A stretch of 64,000 nucleotides of DNA, from contig NZ_AP022570.1 of NCBI RefSeq assembly GCF_010728325.1, forward strand, positions 186,001 through 250,000, read 5' to 3'. The stretch's first letter is position 1. Every line of letters starts with the position of its first letter. The position numbers were made by a program, and so were the translations under genes. Positions 25,981-34,642 of this stretch are shown here, piece after piece. The notes beneath the pieces were generated by a model. The model saw nothing but the letters and a program-made list of their open reading frames with translations, was not told the origin of the DNA and searched no databases. This DNA is from Mycolicibacterium poriferae. Lineage in GTDB: Bacteria; Actinomycetota; Actinomycetes; Mycobacteriales; Mycobacteriaceae.

Positions 25981-27291
25981 ATGGGGCGGCACAGCCAGTC
26001 GTATCGTCAACGCCAGCAGGATCTTCACGATCGAAACAGGCAGTCGTTCGCCTCGGTCGTGCACGTGGGCCGGAACGGACTGCTCGCGGTCGCGCTCGGG
26101 ATCGGGATCGCCGCCTACAGCGGTACCGCCGTCGCCGAAGCTGAGGTCACATCCAGCAAAGCAGGCGGTGACGCTGCCGCCGAGGCGTCACCCCAGCCGG
26201 ACAGCCACGCCGCCGCGGCGACGGAGCAGGACACCGAGGGCAGGGAAACGGACTCCGAGGGCGAGGCGGACAGCGACTTCTCGGGAGACGACGGCGATCT
26301 CGATGATGCGACGAATGACGACCTCGAGGACCCTGACGGCGACCTCGACCTCGACGAGGGCGGCGCCGCACAATCGGTCGACCCGGAACCGGTCGACACG
26401 AGCCAGGCCGACACGGATCAGGTCGACGTCGGGTCTGTCCCCGCGGTGCCGGACCCGTCGGCGGGCTCCGGTGACCATTCGTCCGCGTCGCTGACGCGGG
26501 CACCGCTGACGTCCGGGCGTGCCGCGACCGTCGACGCGGATGCGGCGGTTGCGCTGCCCGACCCCGACGACCAGGCCGCCACGGAGTACGGCGAAATCGG
26601 CAAGTGGATGTTGGAACGTAACGGCGACATCGCCGACTACGGCGGCCTGCCCTACGACGGCAAGACCGTGTTGGAGCCGGTCAACGTCATCTTCGTCGAC
26701 CAGACGTCGCGGTCGGCTCTCGAAGCCACGTGGCGGCTCAGCGCGGCGATGCGCCGCGCCGGCTTCCCGCCACGGTTCTTCCACAGCACCGGTTTTCGCG
26801 GTCTCATCGACGATGTGCGGTATCGGCAGCGGCCGGGCGGACTGCTCCTGGGTTACTCCGACGACTTCTTCCTGCTGCCCAACAATCACGGTCGGATCTT
26901 CGGCCCCGACCCCGTCGAGACCAGTGCCGGCTACGTGTGGAGCGGCGCGTTCAGCACCGAGGAGTTCACCTTCTACCAGGGCCTGCCGCGCCATGGATAC
27001 GTGTCGTCCAACGAGGCCAGGGACGCCCTGGCTGCCGACTTCGTCGCCAGCGGCCGCGGCAGCCTGGGCGGGATGGTGTCGCTGGACAACAGCTACGACA
27101 CCGACGTTTTCACCACCGGGGACCACGACGGGTACGCCGTGGTGATCGTGCTCGCCTCCCCCGGCGCGGCCACGACGGTGGCCGTGCTCGCCGACCGCGG
27201 GTCCAGCGACGCCGGAAGGTGCGAGGCGGCGCCGCTGACTGCGACCGCAGGGTGCCCGGCGGCCACCGTGGCGACCGCACCGGGATTCTGA
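25981..27291 (+). CDS. Secreted protein with long acidic linker, unknown function
   Basis: A 436-residue protein. It begins with a basic stretch (MGRHSQSYRQRQQ), then a hydrophobic segment at about 33-50 (LLAVALGIGIAAYSG) consistent with a long signal peptide. Residues 55-200 are low-complexity, rich in Asp, Glu, Ser, Thr and Ala. The C-terminal half is a folded domain (YGGLPYDGKTVLEPVNVIFVD, HSTGFRGLIDDVRY, SSNEARDALAADF). Similar cell-surface proteins of unknown function occur in mycobacteria, and I recognise no catalytic motif. ATG 25981 is used. Confidence 0.7.
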   Translation: MGRHSQSYRQRQQDLHDRNRQSFASVVHVGRNGLLAVALGIGIAAYSGTAVAEAEVTSSKAGGDAAAEASPQPDSHAAAATEQDTEGRETDSEGEADSDFSGDDGDLDDATNDDLEDPDGDLDLDEGGAAQSVDPEPVDTSQADTDQVDVGSVPAVPDPSAGSGDHSSASLTRAPLTSGRAATVDADAAVALPDPDDQAATEYGEIGKWMLERNGDIADYGGLPYDGKTVLEPVNVIFVDQTSRSALEATWRLSAAMRRAGFPPRFFHSTGFRGLIDDVRYRQRPGGLLLGYSDDFFLLPNNHGRIFGPDPVETSAGYVWSGAFSTEEFTFYQGLPRHGYVSSNEARDALAADFVASGRGSLGGMVSLDNSYDTDVFTTGDHDGYAVVIVLASPGAATTVAVLADRGSSDAGRCEAAPLTATAGCPAATVATAPGF

Positions 27292-27333
27292 ATCCGACCC
27301 GGCGACGTCGTTGCGTCGACGGAATTGCCAGAG

Positions 27334-27420
27334 CGGTGGCGGAGGGATTTGAACCCCCGGACGGTGTTAGCCGTCTCTCGCTTTCAAGGCGAGTGCATTA
27401 GGCCGCTCTGCCACGCCACC
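27334..27420 (-). tRNA. tRNA-Ser (anticodon TGA)
   Basis: From 27420 leftward the acceptor GGTGGCG pairs with CGCCACC, with discriminator G at 27334 and no encoded CCA. The anticodon stem-loop is CTCGCCT-TGA-AAGCGAG, with a long variable arm. It decodes UCA and other UCN codons. It lies 10 bp after the MarR gene stop on the same strand. Confidence 0.95.
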
Positions 27421-27430
27421 GCGCGTCAGT

Positions 27431-27943
27431 CTAGACGCGCCCGATCTTGGCGGCCGCCGGCCCGGTCTTCAGACCGGCGCTGATGCGGCGGCAGTTCTCG
27501 CCCATCGCGGTGACCTGAGGCCGGGACAACCGGTCCAGGAAATGGGCGCGCACCGCCGCACCGTAGGTCTGCAGCGCCTCGTCGAGCGCCTGCCGCCCGT
27601 CGGGGGTGATGGTGGCCAGCACGCCGCGCCCGTCCTCGGGGCTGGCCCCGCGCACGACCAGGCCCTGCCGTTCCAACCGGTGGATCTGCCGGGTCACGCG
27701 ACTCGGCAGCGACATCAACGCCTCGGCGACGTCGCCCATCCGGGCGGCCCCGGTCGGCGACTTCGCCAACAGATCCAGCAGCCTGACGTCGTTGAGCGTC
27801 AGCCCGTGGTCGTCGACCAGCGACCGGTTCATCGTCGCGTACAACCTCAGTGCGGCGTCCAGAAAGTTCTGCCACGCCTTTTGCTCAGCAATGTCCAATC
27901 CAGGCGTATCGCTCGCAGTACGCCCCCCAATGATCCCCTCCAT
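27431..27943 (-). CDS. MarR-family transcriptional regulator
   Basis: A 170-residue winged-helix regulator. The DNA-binding core is LTLNDVRLLDLLAKSPTGAARMGDVAEAL followed by SLPSRVTRQIHRLERQGLV and a wing with the conserved PEDGRG. Helices at both ends should form the dimer interface. ATG 27943 is used. The divergent quinone oxidoreductase gene starts 80 bp away, so it is the likely target; MarR regulators often control divergently coded oxidoreductases. Confidence 0.87.
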   Translation of the reverse strand: MEGIIGGRTASDTPGLDIAEQKAWQNFLDAALRLYATMNRSLVDDHGLTLNDVRLLDLLAKSPTGAARMGDVAEALMSLPSRVTRQIHRLERQGLVVRGASPEDGRGVLATITPDGRQALDEALQTYGAAVRAHFLDRLSRPQVTAMGENCRRISAGLKTGPAAAKIGRV

Positions 27944-28022
27944 CGTCTAATAGTAGGACTGCGCGGCCGCAGCAGGAGGCCGAACCAGCGGCGCGTTCGC
28001 GCAGCGTAGTAGCGTTTTGAGA

Positions 28023-28997
28023 ATGCTCGCGATCGTGGCCGAGTCTGCCGAACGACTCACCTGGCAATCCGTTCCCGACGTGGCACCCGCTGCGGGTGAG
28101 GTCCTCATTCGCGTCACCGCGGCCGGGGTCAACCGCGCCGACCTCCTCCAGGCCGCGGGCAAGTATCCGCCGCCGCCCGGGGCCAGCGACATCATCGGGC
28201 TGGAGGTGTCCGGGACGATCGAAGCGCTGGGTGACGGCGTCACACAGTGGAGCACAGGGCAACCCTGCTGCGCTTTGCTGGCAGGCGGCGGTTACGCGGA
28301 GTTCGTCGCCGTGCCGGCGGCCCAGGTCCTGCCGATTCCGGCCGGAGTGGACCCAGCGCACGCCGCGGGTTTGCCGGAGGTCGCCTGCACGGTGTGGTCG
28401 AACCTGGTGATGACCGCCGGCCTGCGGGCCGGTCAGCTGCTGCTCGTCCATGGCGGCGCCAGCGGCATCGGCACCCATGCCATCCAGGTCGCCCGCGCGT
28501 TGAACTGCCGGGTCGCCGTCACCGCGGGGTCGCCCAACAAACTCGACCTGTGCGCCGAACTGGGCGCCGAGATCACCATCGACTACCACAACGACGATTT
28601 CGTCGAGATCATCCGCGACGCGGGCGGCGCCGACGTCATCCTCGACATCATGGGCGCGCCCTACCTCGACCGCAACGTCGACGCGCTCGGCAACGACGGC
28701 CGCCTCGTCATCATCGGTATGCAGGGCGGGGTGAAAGCCGAGTTGAACATCGGCAAGCTGCTGACCAAGCGGGCGGGTGTGATCGCGACCGCGCTGCGTT
28801 CCCGCCCGGTCGACGGGCCGTCGGGCAAAGCCGCGATCGTCACCCGCGTCCACGACGACGTCTGGCCGATGCTCGCCGACGGACTGGTGCGCCCGTGCAT
28901 CGGCGCCGAGTTCCCCATCGCGCAGGCCCAGGCCGCCCACGAGCTGCTCGCGTCCGGCGACGTCGCAGGCAAAATCATTCTGCGCGTGGGCGATTGA
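28023..28997 (+). CDS. NAD(P)H quinone oxidoreductase, zinc-free MDR family
   Basis: A 324-residue medium-chain reductase of the quinone oxidoreductase/PIG3 type, with AAGVNRADLLQAAGKYPPPPG near the N-terminus and the NADPH motif HGGASGIGTHAIQVAR. No structural zinc Cys cluster is present, unlike the dehydrogenase at 1189. The final segment AQAAHELLASGDVAGKIIL is typical. ATG 28023 is preferred. It corresponds to Rv3777 and diverges from the MarR gene. Confidence 0.9.
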   Translation: MLAIVAESAERLTWQSVPDVAPAAGEVLIRVTAAGVNRADLLQAAGKYPPPPGASDIIGLEVSGTIEALGDGVTQWSTGQPCCALLAGGGYAEFVAVPAAQVLPIPAGVDPAHAAGLPEVACTVWSNLVMTAGLRAGQLLLVHGGASGIGTHAIQVARALNCRVAVTAGSPNKLDLCAELGAEITIDYHNDDFVEIIRDAGGADVILDIMGAPYLDRNVDALGNDGRLVIIGMQGGVKAELNIGKLLTKRAGVIATALRSRPVDGPSGKAAIVTRVHDDVWPMLADGLVRPCIGAEFPIAQAQAAHELLASGDVAGKIILRVGD

Positions 28998-29004
28998 CTC
29001 CTGC

Positions 29005-30201
29005 TCAGCCCAGCGAGGCCAACGCCCGCACCAGCTGGTCCACCTCGGCGGTGGTGCTGTAATGCGCCAGCCCGACGGTGACCGCGCCGCCGATGTCGTT
29101 GACCCCGATGAGGTCGAGAACCCGCGAACTCATGTTGGGGATGGCCAGGATGCCGTTGTCGGCGAGCCGTTGCACGACCCGCTCGGCCGGCACGTCGCTG
29201 ATCGCGAAACTCAGCACCGGAATCCGCTCCTCCGGGCTGCCGATCACCATGACCGTCGGCAACGAGCGCAGCGACGCCAGCAGGTAGTCGAACAGTCCGC
29301 TCAGGTAGTTACCGGCGGACTGCATCGAGACCGCCAGCCGCTCCCGGCGGGTGCCCTGGGCCGAATCTTCCAGCCCAGCAAGGTATTCCACGCTGGCGAC
29401 GAGCCCGGCGAGCAGGCCGAACTGGTGTGAGCCCAGCTCGAGGCGGGCCGGGCCAGTGGCGTAGGGGTTCAGCGACACCGAGCCGAACGTGTCGATCGCG
29501 GCGGGGTCGCGGAACACCAGCGCGCCGATCGGCGGACCACCCCAGGCCAGCGCGTTGACGGCCACCACGTCGGCGTCGATCTCGTTGATGTCGATCAGCC
29601 GGTAGGGCGCTGCGGCCGAATGGTCGACGACCACCATGCCTCCGACCTCGTGCACCAGCTTGGTGACTTCACGCAGCTCGGTCACCGTGCCCAAAGTCGC
29701 AGAGGCAGAAGTGATTGCCACCAGCCGCGTCGGGCGCGTGACCAGCGCCTCCCACTGCCACGTCGGCAGTTCCCCGGTCTCGATGTCGACCTCGGCCCAC
29801 TTGACCTTCGCACCGAACCGGTTGGCCGCGCGCAGCCACGGCGCGATGTTCGCTTCGTCGTCCAAGCGGGTCACCACGAGCTCGTAGCCCAACCCGACGC
29901 GGGCAGACGCGGCGTCGGCCAGGGACGTCAGCAGCACCGCCCGATCGGCCCCCAACACCACCCCGGCCGGGTCGGCGTTGAGCAGATCGGCCACTGCCTG
30001 ACGCGCGGCGGTCAGCACAGCGGCGCTGCGACGAGCGGCGGGGTGCGGGCCGACCGGCGCGGGCCGGGAACCACGAAATGCCGTCGACACGGCACGGCTG
30101 ACGGTGTCCGGCAGCAGCATGCCGTTCTGCGGGTCCATGTGCACCCACCCATCGCCCAGCGACGGGTGCAATCCACGCACCCGGGCGACGTCATATGCCA
30201 T
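29005..30201 (-). CDS. Cysteine-desulfurase-like protein lacking the PLP lysine
   Basis: A 398-residue protein of the class V aminotransferase/cysteine desulfurase-like family (Rv3778c position). Family features are present: [14 protein letters not shown] at the start, a [24 protein letters not shown] segment and a C-terminal [15 protein letters not shown]. Where SufS/Csd enzymes have SGHK-x-GP, this protein reads [15 protein letters not shown], with no lysine. The only lysines I see lie in GAKVKW and EVTKLV, far from that site. It may bind PLP non-covalently, use another chemistry or be a non-catalytic partner. ATG 30201 is used. Confidence 0.8.
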   Translation of the reverse strand: MAYDVARVRGLHPSLGDGWVHMDPQNGMLLPDTVSRAVSTAFRGSRPAPVGPHPAARRSAAVLTAARQAVADLLNADPAGVVLGADRAVLLTSLADAASARVGLGYELVVTRLDDEANIAPWLRAANRFGAKVKWAEVDIETGELPTWQWEALVTRPTRLVAITSASATLGTVTELREVTKLVHEVGGMVVVDHSAAAPYRLIDINEIDADVVAVNALAWGGPPIGALVFRDPAAIDTFGSVSLNPYATGPARLELGSHQFGLLAGLVASVEYLAGLEDSAQGTRRERLAVSMQSAGNYLSGLFDYLLASLRSLPTVMVIGSPEERIPVLSFAISDVPAERVVQRLADNGILAIPNMSSRVLDLIGVNDIGGAVTVGLAHYSTTAEVDQLVRALASLG

Positions 30202-30497
30202 GCCTGCCCACCTTAACGAGTCGAGGAACTCCCCCGAACCGCCCGGAACCGGACAGGCTGGCGGATGCTCGACCATTCCTCGCTGCCCGCTCCGCACCCG
30301 GATCGGGTCATCTGCGCAGCCATACTAGTGCAGGGACCTGCCGGGGCCGAGGGCTACTGACCCCGACGTTGCTGGCAGCGCAGGAGGCTATCGACTACGG
30401 TGTCAGACCCGGTAGCTGGGGCTGTCGTGAGAAGATCGATGCCGACGCGGCGGACCCAGCCCGCGGTAGAACGGCGATGGTGGGGCACCCTAGGAGC
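30202..30497. other. Divergent intergenic region before bpa
   Basis: About 296 bp between the cysteine-desulfurase-like gene and bpa. I see no convincing coding frame, repeat or terminator. It must hold promoters in both directions. The bpa end carries CCTAGGAGC just before ATG 30498, so either a close ribosome site or a leaderless -10-like element is possible. Confidence 0.5.
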
Positions 30498-31016
30498 ATG
30501 ACGAGCAACTCCGACGACGACGACATCGAGATCATCGGCGGTGATCCGGCCGGGACGGCCGACGAGCGCGGCGCCGACGGCAAGGCGCTGACCGACCTGG
30601 TCGAGCAGCCCGCCAAGGTGATGCGGATCGGCACCATGATCAAGCAGCTCCTCGAAGAGGTGCGGGCGGCACCGTTGGACGAAGCCAGCCGAGGTCGGCT
30701 GCGCGACATCCACCGCACCAGCATCTCCGAACTCGAGGACGGGCTGGCTCCCGAACTGCGCGACGAGCTGGAGCGGCTGACGCTGCCGTTCACCGAGGAC
30801 AACGTCCCCTCCGACGCCGAACTGCGCATCGCCCAGGCCCAGCTGGTCGGCTGGCTCGAGGGTCTCTTCCATGGAATCCAGACCGCGCTGTTCGCCCAGC
30901 AGATGGCGGCCCGCCAACAGTTGGAGCAGATGCGGCAGGGCGCGCTGCCCCCCGGCGTGAGCGTGCCGGGGCAGCGGGGCGGGCCGGGACACCCCGGCAC
31001 CGGTCAGTACCTGTGA
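30498..31016 (+). CDS. bpa: Bacterial proteasome activator Bpa (PafE)
   Basis: A 172-residue ATP-independent activator of the 20S proteasome. It forms a dodecameric ring that docks by its C-termini into the proteasome and admits partly unfolded proteins. The defining C-terminal motif GQYL is intact and preceded by a Pro/Gly-rich tail. The middle (about 45-150) is helical and amphipathic (VMRIGTMIKQLLEEVRAAPLDEASRGRLRDI). The acidic N-terminus (SDDDDIEIIGG) is usual. ATG 30498. The galactan transporter gene starts 1 bp after its stop. Confidence 0.93.
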   Translation: MTSNSDDDDIEIIGGDPAGTADERGADGKALTDLVEQPAKVMRIGTMIKQLLEEVRAAPLDEASRGRLRDIHRTSISELEDGLAPELRDELERLTLPFTEDNVPSDAELRIAQAQLVGWLEGLFHGIQTALFAQQMAARQQLEQMRQGALPPGVSVPGQRGGPGHPGTGQYL

Positions 31017-31017
31017 C

Positions 31018-31833
31018 ATGACCGATCCCGGTGAACCCTGCATCGAGACCCGCAACGCGTGGGTCGAGTTCCCCATCTTCGACGCCAAGACCCGGTCGCT
31101 GAAGAAGGCCGTCCTCGGCAGGGCAGGCGGTGCGATCGGCCGCAACGACTCCAACGTCGTGGTGATCGAGGCGCTGCGCGACATCACGATGTCGCTGAAG
31201 ATGGGTGACCGCGTCGGCCTGGTCGGCCACAACGGGGCCGGCAAGTCGACGTTGCTGCGCTTGCTGTCGGGCATCTACGAACCGACCAGAGGCGTGGCCG
31301 CCGTACGGGGCCGGGTTGCTCCGGTGTTCGACCTCGGCGTCGGGATGGACCCGGAGATCTCCGGCTTCGAGAACATCATCATCCGCGGCTTGTTCCTCGG
31401 GCAGACCCGCAAACAGATGCTGGCCAAGGTCGACGAGATCGCCGAGTTCACCGAACTCGGCGACTACCTGTCCATGCCGTTGCGCACGTATTCGACCGGT
31501 ATGCGGGTGCGGCTGGCCATGGGTGTGGTGACCAGCATCGATCCCGAGATCCTGCTGCTCGACGAGGGCATCGGCGCCGTCGACGCCGAGTTCCTGAAGA
31601 AGGCGCAGACCAGGCTGGCCCAGCTGGTGGAACGCTCGGGCATCCTGGTGTTCGCCAGCCACTCCAACGAGTTCCTGGCGCGGTTGTGCAACACCGCGAT
31701 GTGGATCGACCACGGCACCGTGAAGATGGAGGGCGGCATCGAGGACGTCGTGCGCGCCTACGAAGGTGACGACGCCGCCCGCCACGTCCGCGAGGTGCTC
31801 GAGGAGACCGGCCGGGAGAGCCGGCCGGCATGA
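31018..31833 (+). CDS. wzt: Galactan/polysaccharide ABC exporter ATPase (Wzt/RfbE)
   Basis: A 271-residue ATPase of the Wzt type, which with Wzm is thought to flip lipid-linked galactan precursor across the membrane for arabinogalactan synthesis. Walker A GHNGAGKST at about 70-78, signature YSTGMRVRLAMG, Walker B ILLLDEGIGAVD and switch His in FASHSNEF. There is no C-terminal carbohydrate-binding domain, as is usual for mycobacterial RfbE. It overlaps glfT1 by four bases. Confidence 0.9.
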   Translation: MTDPGEPCIETRNAWVEFPIFDAKTRSLKKAVLGRAGGAIGRNDSNVVVIEALRDITMSLKMGDRVGLVGHNGAGKSTLLRLLSGIYEPTRGVAAVRGRVAPVFDLGVGMDPEISGFENIIIRGLFLGQTRKQMLAKVDEIAEFTELGDYLSMPLRTYSTGMRVRLAMGVVTSIDPEILLLDEGIGAVDAEFLKKAQTRLAQLVERSGILVFASHSNEFLARLCNTAMWIDHGTVKMEGGIEDVVRAYEGDDAARHVREVLEETGRESRPA

Positions 31834-32732
31834 CCAGCCCGATGATCTGTGCGGTCGTCGTCACCCACCGGCGCCCGGACGACCTGACCAAGTCCCTCGA
31901 TGCGCTCTGCTCGCAGAGCCGGCGCCCCGACCATCTGATCGTCGTCGACAACGATCACGACGAGCGGGTCCGCGATCTGGTTGCCGGGCAACCGATCCCG
32001 ACCACCTACCTGGGATCACGACGCAACCTCGGCGGCGCCGGCGGGTTCGCGCTGGGCATGCTGCACGCGCTGAGCCTCGGCGCGGACTGGGTGTGGCTGG
32101 CCGACGACGACGGCCGCCCCCAGGACACCGAGGTGCTGGCCACGCTGCTGGCCAGTGCCGAGCGCCACGGCCTGGCGGAGGTGTCGCCGATGATCTGCGA
32201 CCTGGGCCGCCCCGAGCTGCTGGCCTTCCCGCTGCGTCGCGGCGTGGTGTGGCGCCGCCGGGTCAGCGAGCTGCGCGCCGAAGCGCCGAACGAAGACCTG
32301 CTGCCGGGCATCGCGCACCTGTTCAACGGTGCGCTGTTTCGCGCCGAGACGCTGGAGGCCACCGGCGTGCCCGACCTGCGGATGTTCATCCGCGGCGACG
32401 AGACCGAGATCCACCGCCGGTTGCTGCGCACCGGCCTGCCGTTCGGCACCTGCCTGGACGCGGTCTACCTGCATCCGCAGGGCGGCGACGAGTTCAAGCC
32501 GATCCTGGGCGGCCGGATGCACACCCAGTACCCCGACAACGCCGCGAAACGTTTCTACACCTACCGCAACCGCGGATACCTGCAGTCACAACCAGGGATG
32601 CGCAAGCTGATCCCCCAGGAGTGGGTGCGCTTCGGCTGGTACTTCCTGGTGTCGCGGCGCGACCCGGCCGGACTGGTCGAGTGGATCCGGTTGCGGCGCC
32701 TCGGTCGACGCGAAAGGTTCACCAGACCATGA
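31830..32732 (+). CDS. glfT1: Galactofuranosyltransferase GlfT1
   Basis: A 300-residue GT2-family enzyme that adds the first galactofuranose residues to the decaprenyl-PP-GlcNAc-Rha linker. The nucleotide-sugar and metal-binding DDD motif is at 92-94 in VWLADDDGRPQD, and a fold motif VVVTHRRPDDLTKSLDAL is near the start. RGDETEIHRRLLRTG fits the catalytic-base region. ATGA overlaps join it to wzt before and wzm after, making a tight three-gene export and priming operon. Confidence 0.9.
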   Translation: MTSPMICAVVVTHRRPDDLTKSLDALCSQSRRPDHLIVVDNDHDERVRDLVAGQPIPTTYLGSRRNLGGAGGFALGMLHALSLGADWVWLADDDGRPQDTEVLATLLASAERHGLAEVSPMICDLGRPELLAFPLRRGVVWRRRVSELRAEAPNEDLLPGIAHLFNGALFRAETLEATGVPDLRMFIRGDETEIHRRLLRTGLPFGTCLDAVYLHPQGGDEFKPILGGRMHTQYPDNAAKRFYTYRNRGYLQSQPGMRKLIPQEWVRFGWYFLVSRRDPAGLVEWIRLRRLGRRERFTRP

Positions 32733-33559
32733 CGTTCCTGGACGCCGCTGCCCAGTCCAAGACGTTCCGGCGGGCGTGGGGCGACCTCGTCGACGGCTTC
32801 GGCAAGCGCGAATTGTGGTTGCACCTGGGCTGGCAGGACATCAAACAGCGCTACCGCCGCTCGGTGCTCGGCCCGTTCTGGATCACGATTGCCACCGGCA
32901 CCACCGCGGTCGCGATGGGTGGGCTGTACTCGGTGTTGTTCAAACTCGAGCTGTCCGAACATCTTCCGTATGTGACTCTCGGTCTGATCATCTGGAACCT
33001 GATCAACGCGTCGATCCTCGAGGGCGCCGAGGTGTTCATCGCCAACGAGGGCCTGATCAAACAGCTGCCCACGCCGCTGTCGGTGCATGTCTACCGGCTG
33101 GTGTGGCGGCAGATGATCCTGTTCGCCCACAACATCATCATCTTCGTCATCATCGCGATCATCTTCCCCAAACCCTGGCAATGGACCGATCTCTCGTTCA
33201 TCCCCGCGCTCGCGCTGATCGCACTGAACTGCGTGTGGGTGGCGCTGTGCTTCGGCATCCTCGCCACGCGCTACCGCGATATCGGCCCGCTGCTGGCCTC
33301 GCTGGTGCAGCTGCTGTTCTTCATGACGCCGATCATCTGGAACGAGGCGACGCTGCAGAGCCAGGGCGCCGGCGACTGGGCCCGGATCGTCGAACTCAAC
33401 CCGCTGCTGCATTACCTCGACATCGTGCGCGCCCCACTGCTGGGGGCCGAGCAGCAACTGCACCACTGGGTGATCGTCATCGCGCTGACCGTGATCGGCT
33501 GGCTGTTCGCGGCACTGGCCATGCGGCAGTACCGCGCCCGGGTGCCCTACTGGGTCTGA
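32729..33559 (+). CDS. wzm: Galactan/polysaccharide ABC exporter permease (Wzm/RfbD)
   Basis: A 276-residue membrane protein, partner of Wzt. The amphipathic N-terminal segment ELWLHLGWQDIKQRYRRSVLGPFW is the ABC-2 polysaccharide-export signature, and about six hydrophobic helices follow (38-65, 70-95, 115-140, 148-175, 180-200, 240-262). ATG 32729 overlaps the glfT1 stop. The open frame extends far upstream, but that is out-of-frame glfT1 sequence. Confidence 0.9.
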   Translation: MTFLDAAAQSKTFRRAWGDLVDGFGKRELWLHLGWQDIKQRYRRSVLGPFWITIATGTTAVAMGGLYSVLFKLELSEHLPYVTLGLIIWNLINASILEGAEVFIANEGLIKQLPTPLSVHVYRLVWRQMILFAHNIIIFVIIAIIFPKPWQWTDLSFIPALALIALNCVWVALCFGILATRYRDIGPLLASLVQLLFFMTPIIWNEATLQSQGAGDWARIVELNPLLHYLDIVRAPLLGAEQQLHHWVIVIALTVIGWLFAALAMRQYRARVPYWV

Positions 33560-33566
33560 GAGCCGG

Positions 33567-34007
33567 TCAGCCGGGGACGGAGCCGTCGGGCTCGGGCCCG
33601 AAGACGAACCGCCGCCCGGTCAGCGATTCGGGCGTCACCCGGACGAACCGCAGCTTCTGGGTGGCGACCCACGGGTAGAGGCCGGCCCGCTCAGCCTTGT
33701 CGATCTCCTCCGAGGTCGACAGCAGGTGTGCGGTGCCGCGCAGCACGACGCTCCAGCCCTCGGCGACATTGTGATCGTCGGCTTCGAACACCACGTGCTC
33801 GTTGAGCACCGACGTCAGCAGCTTGGTGCCTTCGGCGGTGCGGAACAGCAGCGTCCTGTCCTGGACGACGAAGTTGACCGGGAAGATCTCGGTCCACCCG
33901 GCCACCGTGGTGACGAGGCGGCCCAGCGAGACGCTGGAGAGCAGGTCCCAGCTGTCCTTCTCGGTGAGCTCGGTGATCGGCGCCTGGGGCGCGTCGGTGG
34001 TGTTCAT
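33567..34007 (-). CDS. Pyridoxamine 5'-phosphate oxidase-like flavin-binding protein
   Basis: A 146-residue split-barrel protein with LTEKDSWDLLSSVSLGRLVTTVAGWTEIFPVNFVV, typical of the small PNPOx-like family that binds FMN or F420. Another typical segment is LFRTAEGTKL with GWSVVLRGTAHLL. Function is not known. ATG 34007 is preferred over the longer frame, which lacks a plausible site. It converges with wzm (7 bp apart). Confidence 0.82.
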   Translation of the reverse strand: MNTTDAPQAPITELTEKDSWDLLSSVSLGRLVTTVAGWTEIFPVNFVVQDRTLLFRTAEGTKLLTSVLNEHVVFEADDHNVAEGWSVVLRGTAHLLSTSEEIDKAERAGLYPWVATQKLRFVRVTPESLTGRRFVFGPEPDGSVPG

Positions 34008-34113
34008 GAGTTCATCGTCGGCGCTCGCCGGCCGCACCCCTAGGGGCGGGGGTCGCCGCAGGTCAGGGTCCAATGGCACTTCCCGGCGGCACCGGCGACG
34101 GTGATCTGCGCAC

Positions 34114-34575
34114 TCAGCGCCGCGGCGGGGGCATCCGGACGGCGGCGTTGATGCGGTTCCACGCGTTGATGGTGACAGCCATGGCGATCACCTGCCCCAG
34201 TTCCCGGTCGGTGAACGCCGCAGCCGCCCGCTCGTAGACCTCGTCGCTCACCCCGTCCTCGCCGAGCCGGGTGATGGCCTCGGTGAGCGCAAGTGCCGCG
34301 CGCTCGCGGTCGGTGAACACCTCGCCGGCCTCCGCCCATGCGGCGAGCAGGTCGAGCTTCTGGTCGGCGACGCCGTGTTTGCGGGCATCACGGAGGTGCA
34401 TGTCGAGGCAGAACGCGCAGTGGTTGAGCTGCGAGGCGCGGATCTTGATCAGCTCGGCGAGGTCCGGTTCGACGTCCCGGGCGGATGCGGTGGACAGCGT
34501 CATCATCGCGTCGTACAGCTCGGGGGAGGCTTTGTAGATCTTCACGCGTGCCGGCGGGGTCAGTGTCTGTGTCAT
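34114..34575 (-). CDS. AhpD-like carboxymuconolactone decarboxylase-family protein
   Basis: A 153-residue alkylhydroperoxidase-like protein. The catalytic CXXC with downstream His is visible as LNHCAFCLDMHLRDARK, together with helical segments ERAALALTEAITRLGE and ELGQVIAMAVTINAWNR. It probably reduces peroxides or serves as a thiol redox protein. Its ATG (34575) is 49 bp from the divergent MocR regulator start, a common arrangement in which the regulator controls the redox gene. Confidence 0.87.
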   Translation of the reverse strand: MTQTLTPPARVKIYKASPELYDAMMTLSTASARDVEPDLAELIKIRASQLNHCAFCLDMHLRDARKHGVADQKLDLLAAWAEAGEVFTDRERAALALTEAITRLGEDGVSDEVYERAAAAFTDRELGQVIAMAVTINAWNRINAAVRMPPPRR

Positions 34576-34594
34576 GAATTCGACGCTACTGCGC

Positions 34595-34642
34595 ATTGGC
34601 CCTTCTCCCTGGTTCAATTTCCGTATGGTTTCTTGGGCCAAT
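34595..34642. promoter_or_regulatory. Inverted repeat ATTGGCCC...GGGCCAAT at the MocR start
   Basis: A perfect 8-bp inverted repeat: ATTGGCCC at 34595-34602 and GGGCCAAT at 34635-34642, centred near the MocR start codon at 34625 and next to the divergent AhpD start at 34575. The wide spacing (about four helical turns centre to centre) fits the looped binding known for MocR/PdxR dimers. This is a prediction from position. Confidence 0.45.

Noticed and set aside
30202..30497. Loss of a membrane protein gene found before bpa in M. tuberculosis (Rv3779 position)
   Set aside because: The absence rests on remembered gene order only; it may be elsewhere in the genome.
34037..34046. Palindrome CCCCTAGGGG
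   Set aside because: Perfect but short, in a gap after a gene start, with no partner site; chance is plausible at this GC content.
34038..34112. Short minus-strand frame (ITVAGAAGKCHWTLTC) between the PNPOx-like and AhpD genes
   Set aside because: It looks coding-like but has no start or ribosome site and no family I can name; possibly a gene relic.
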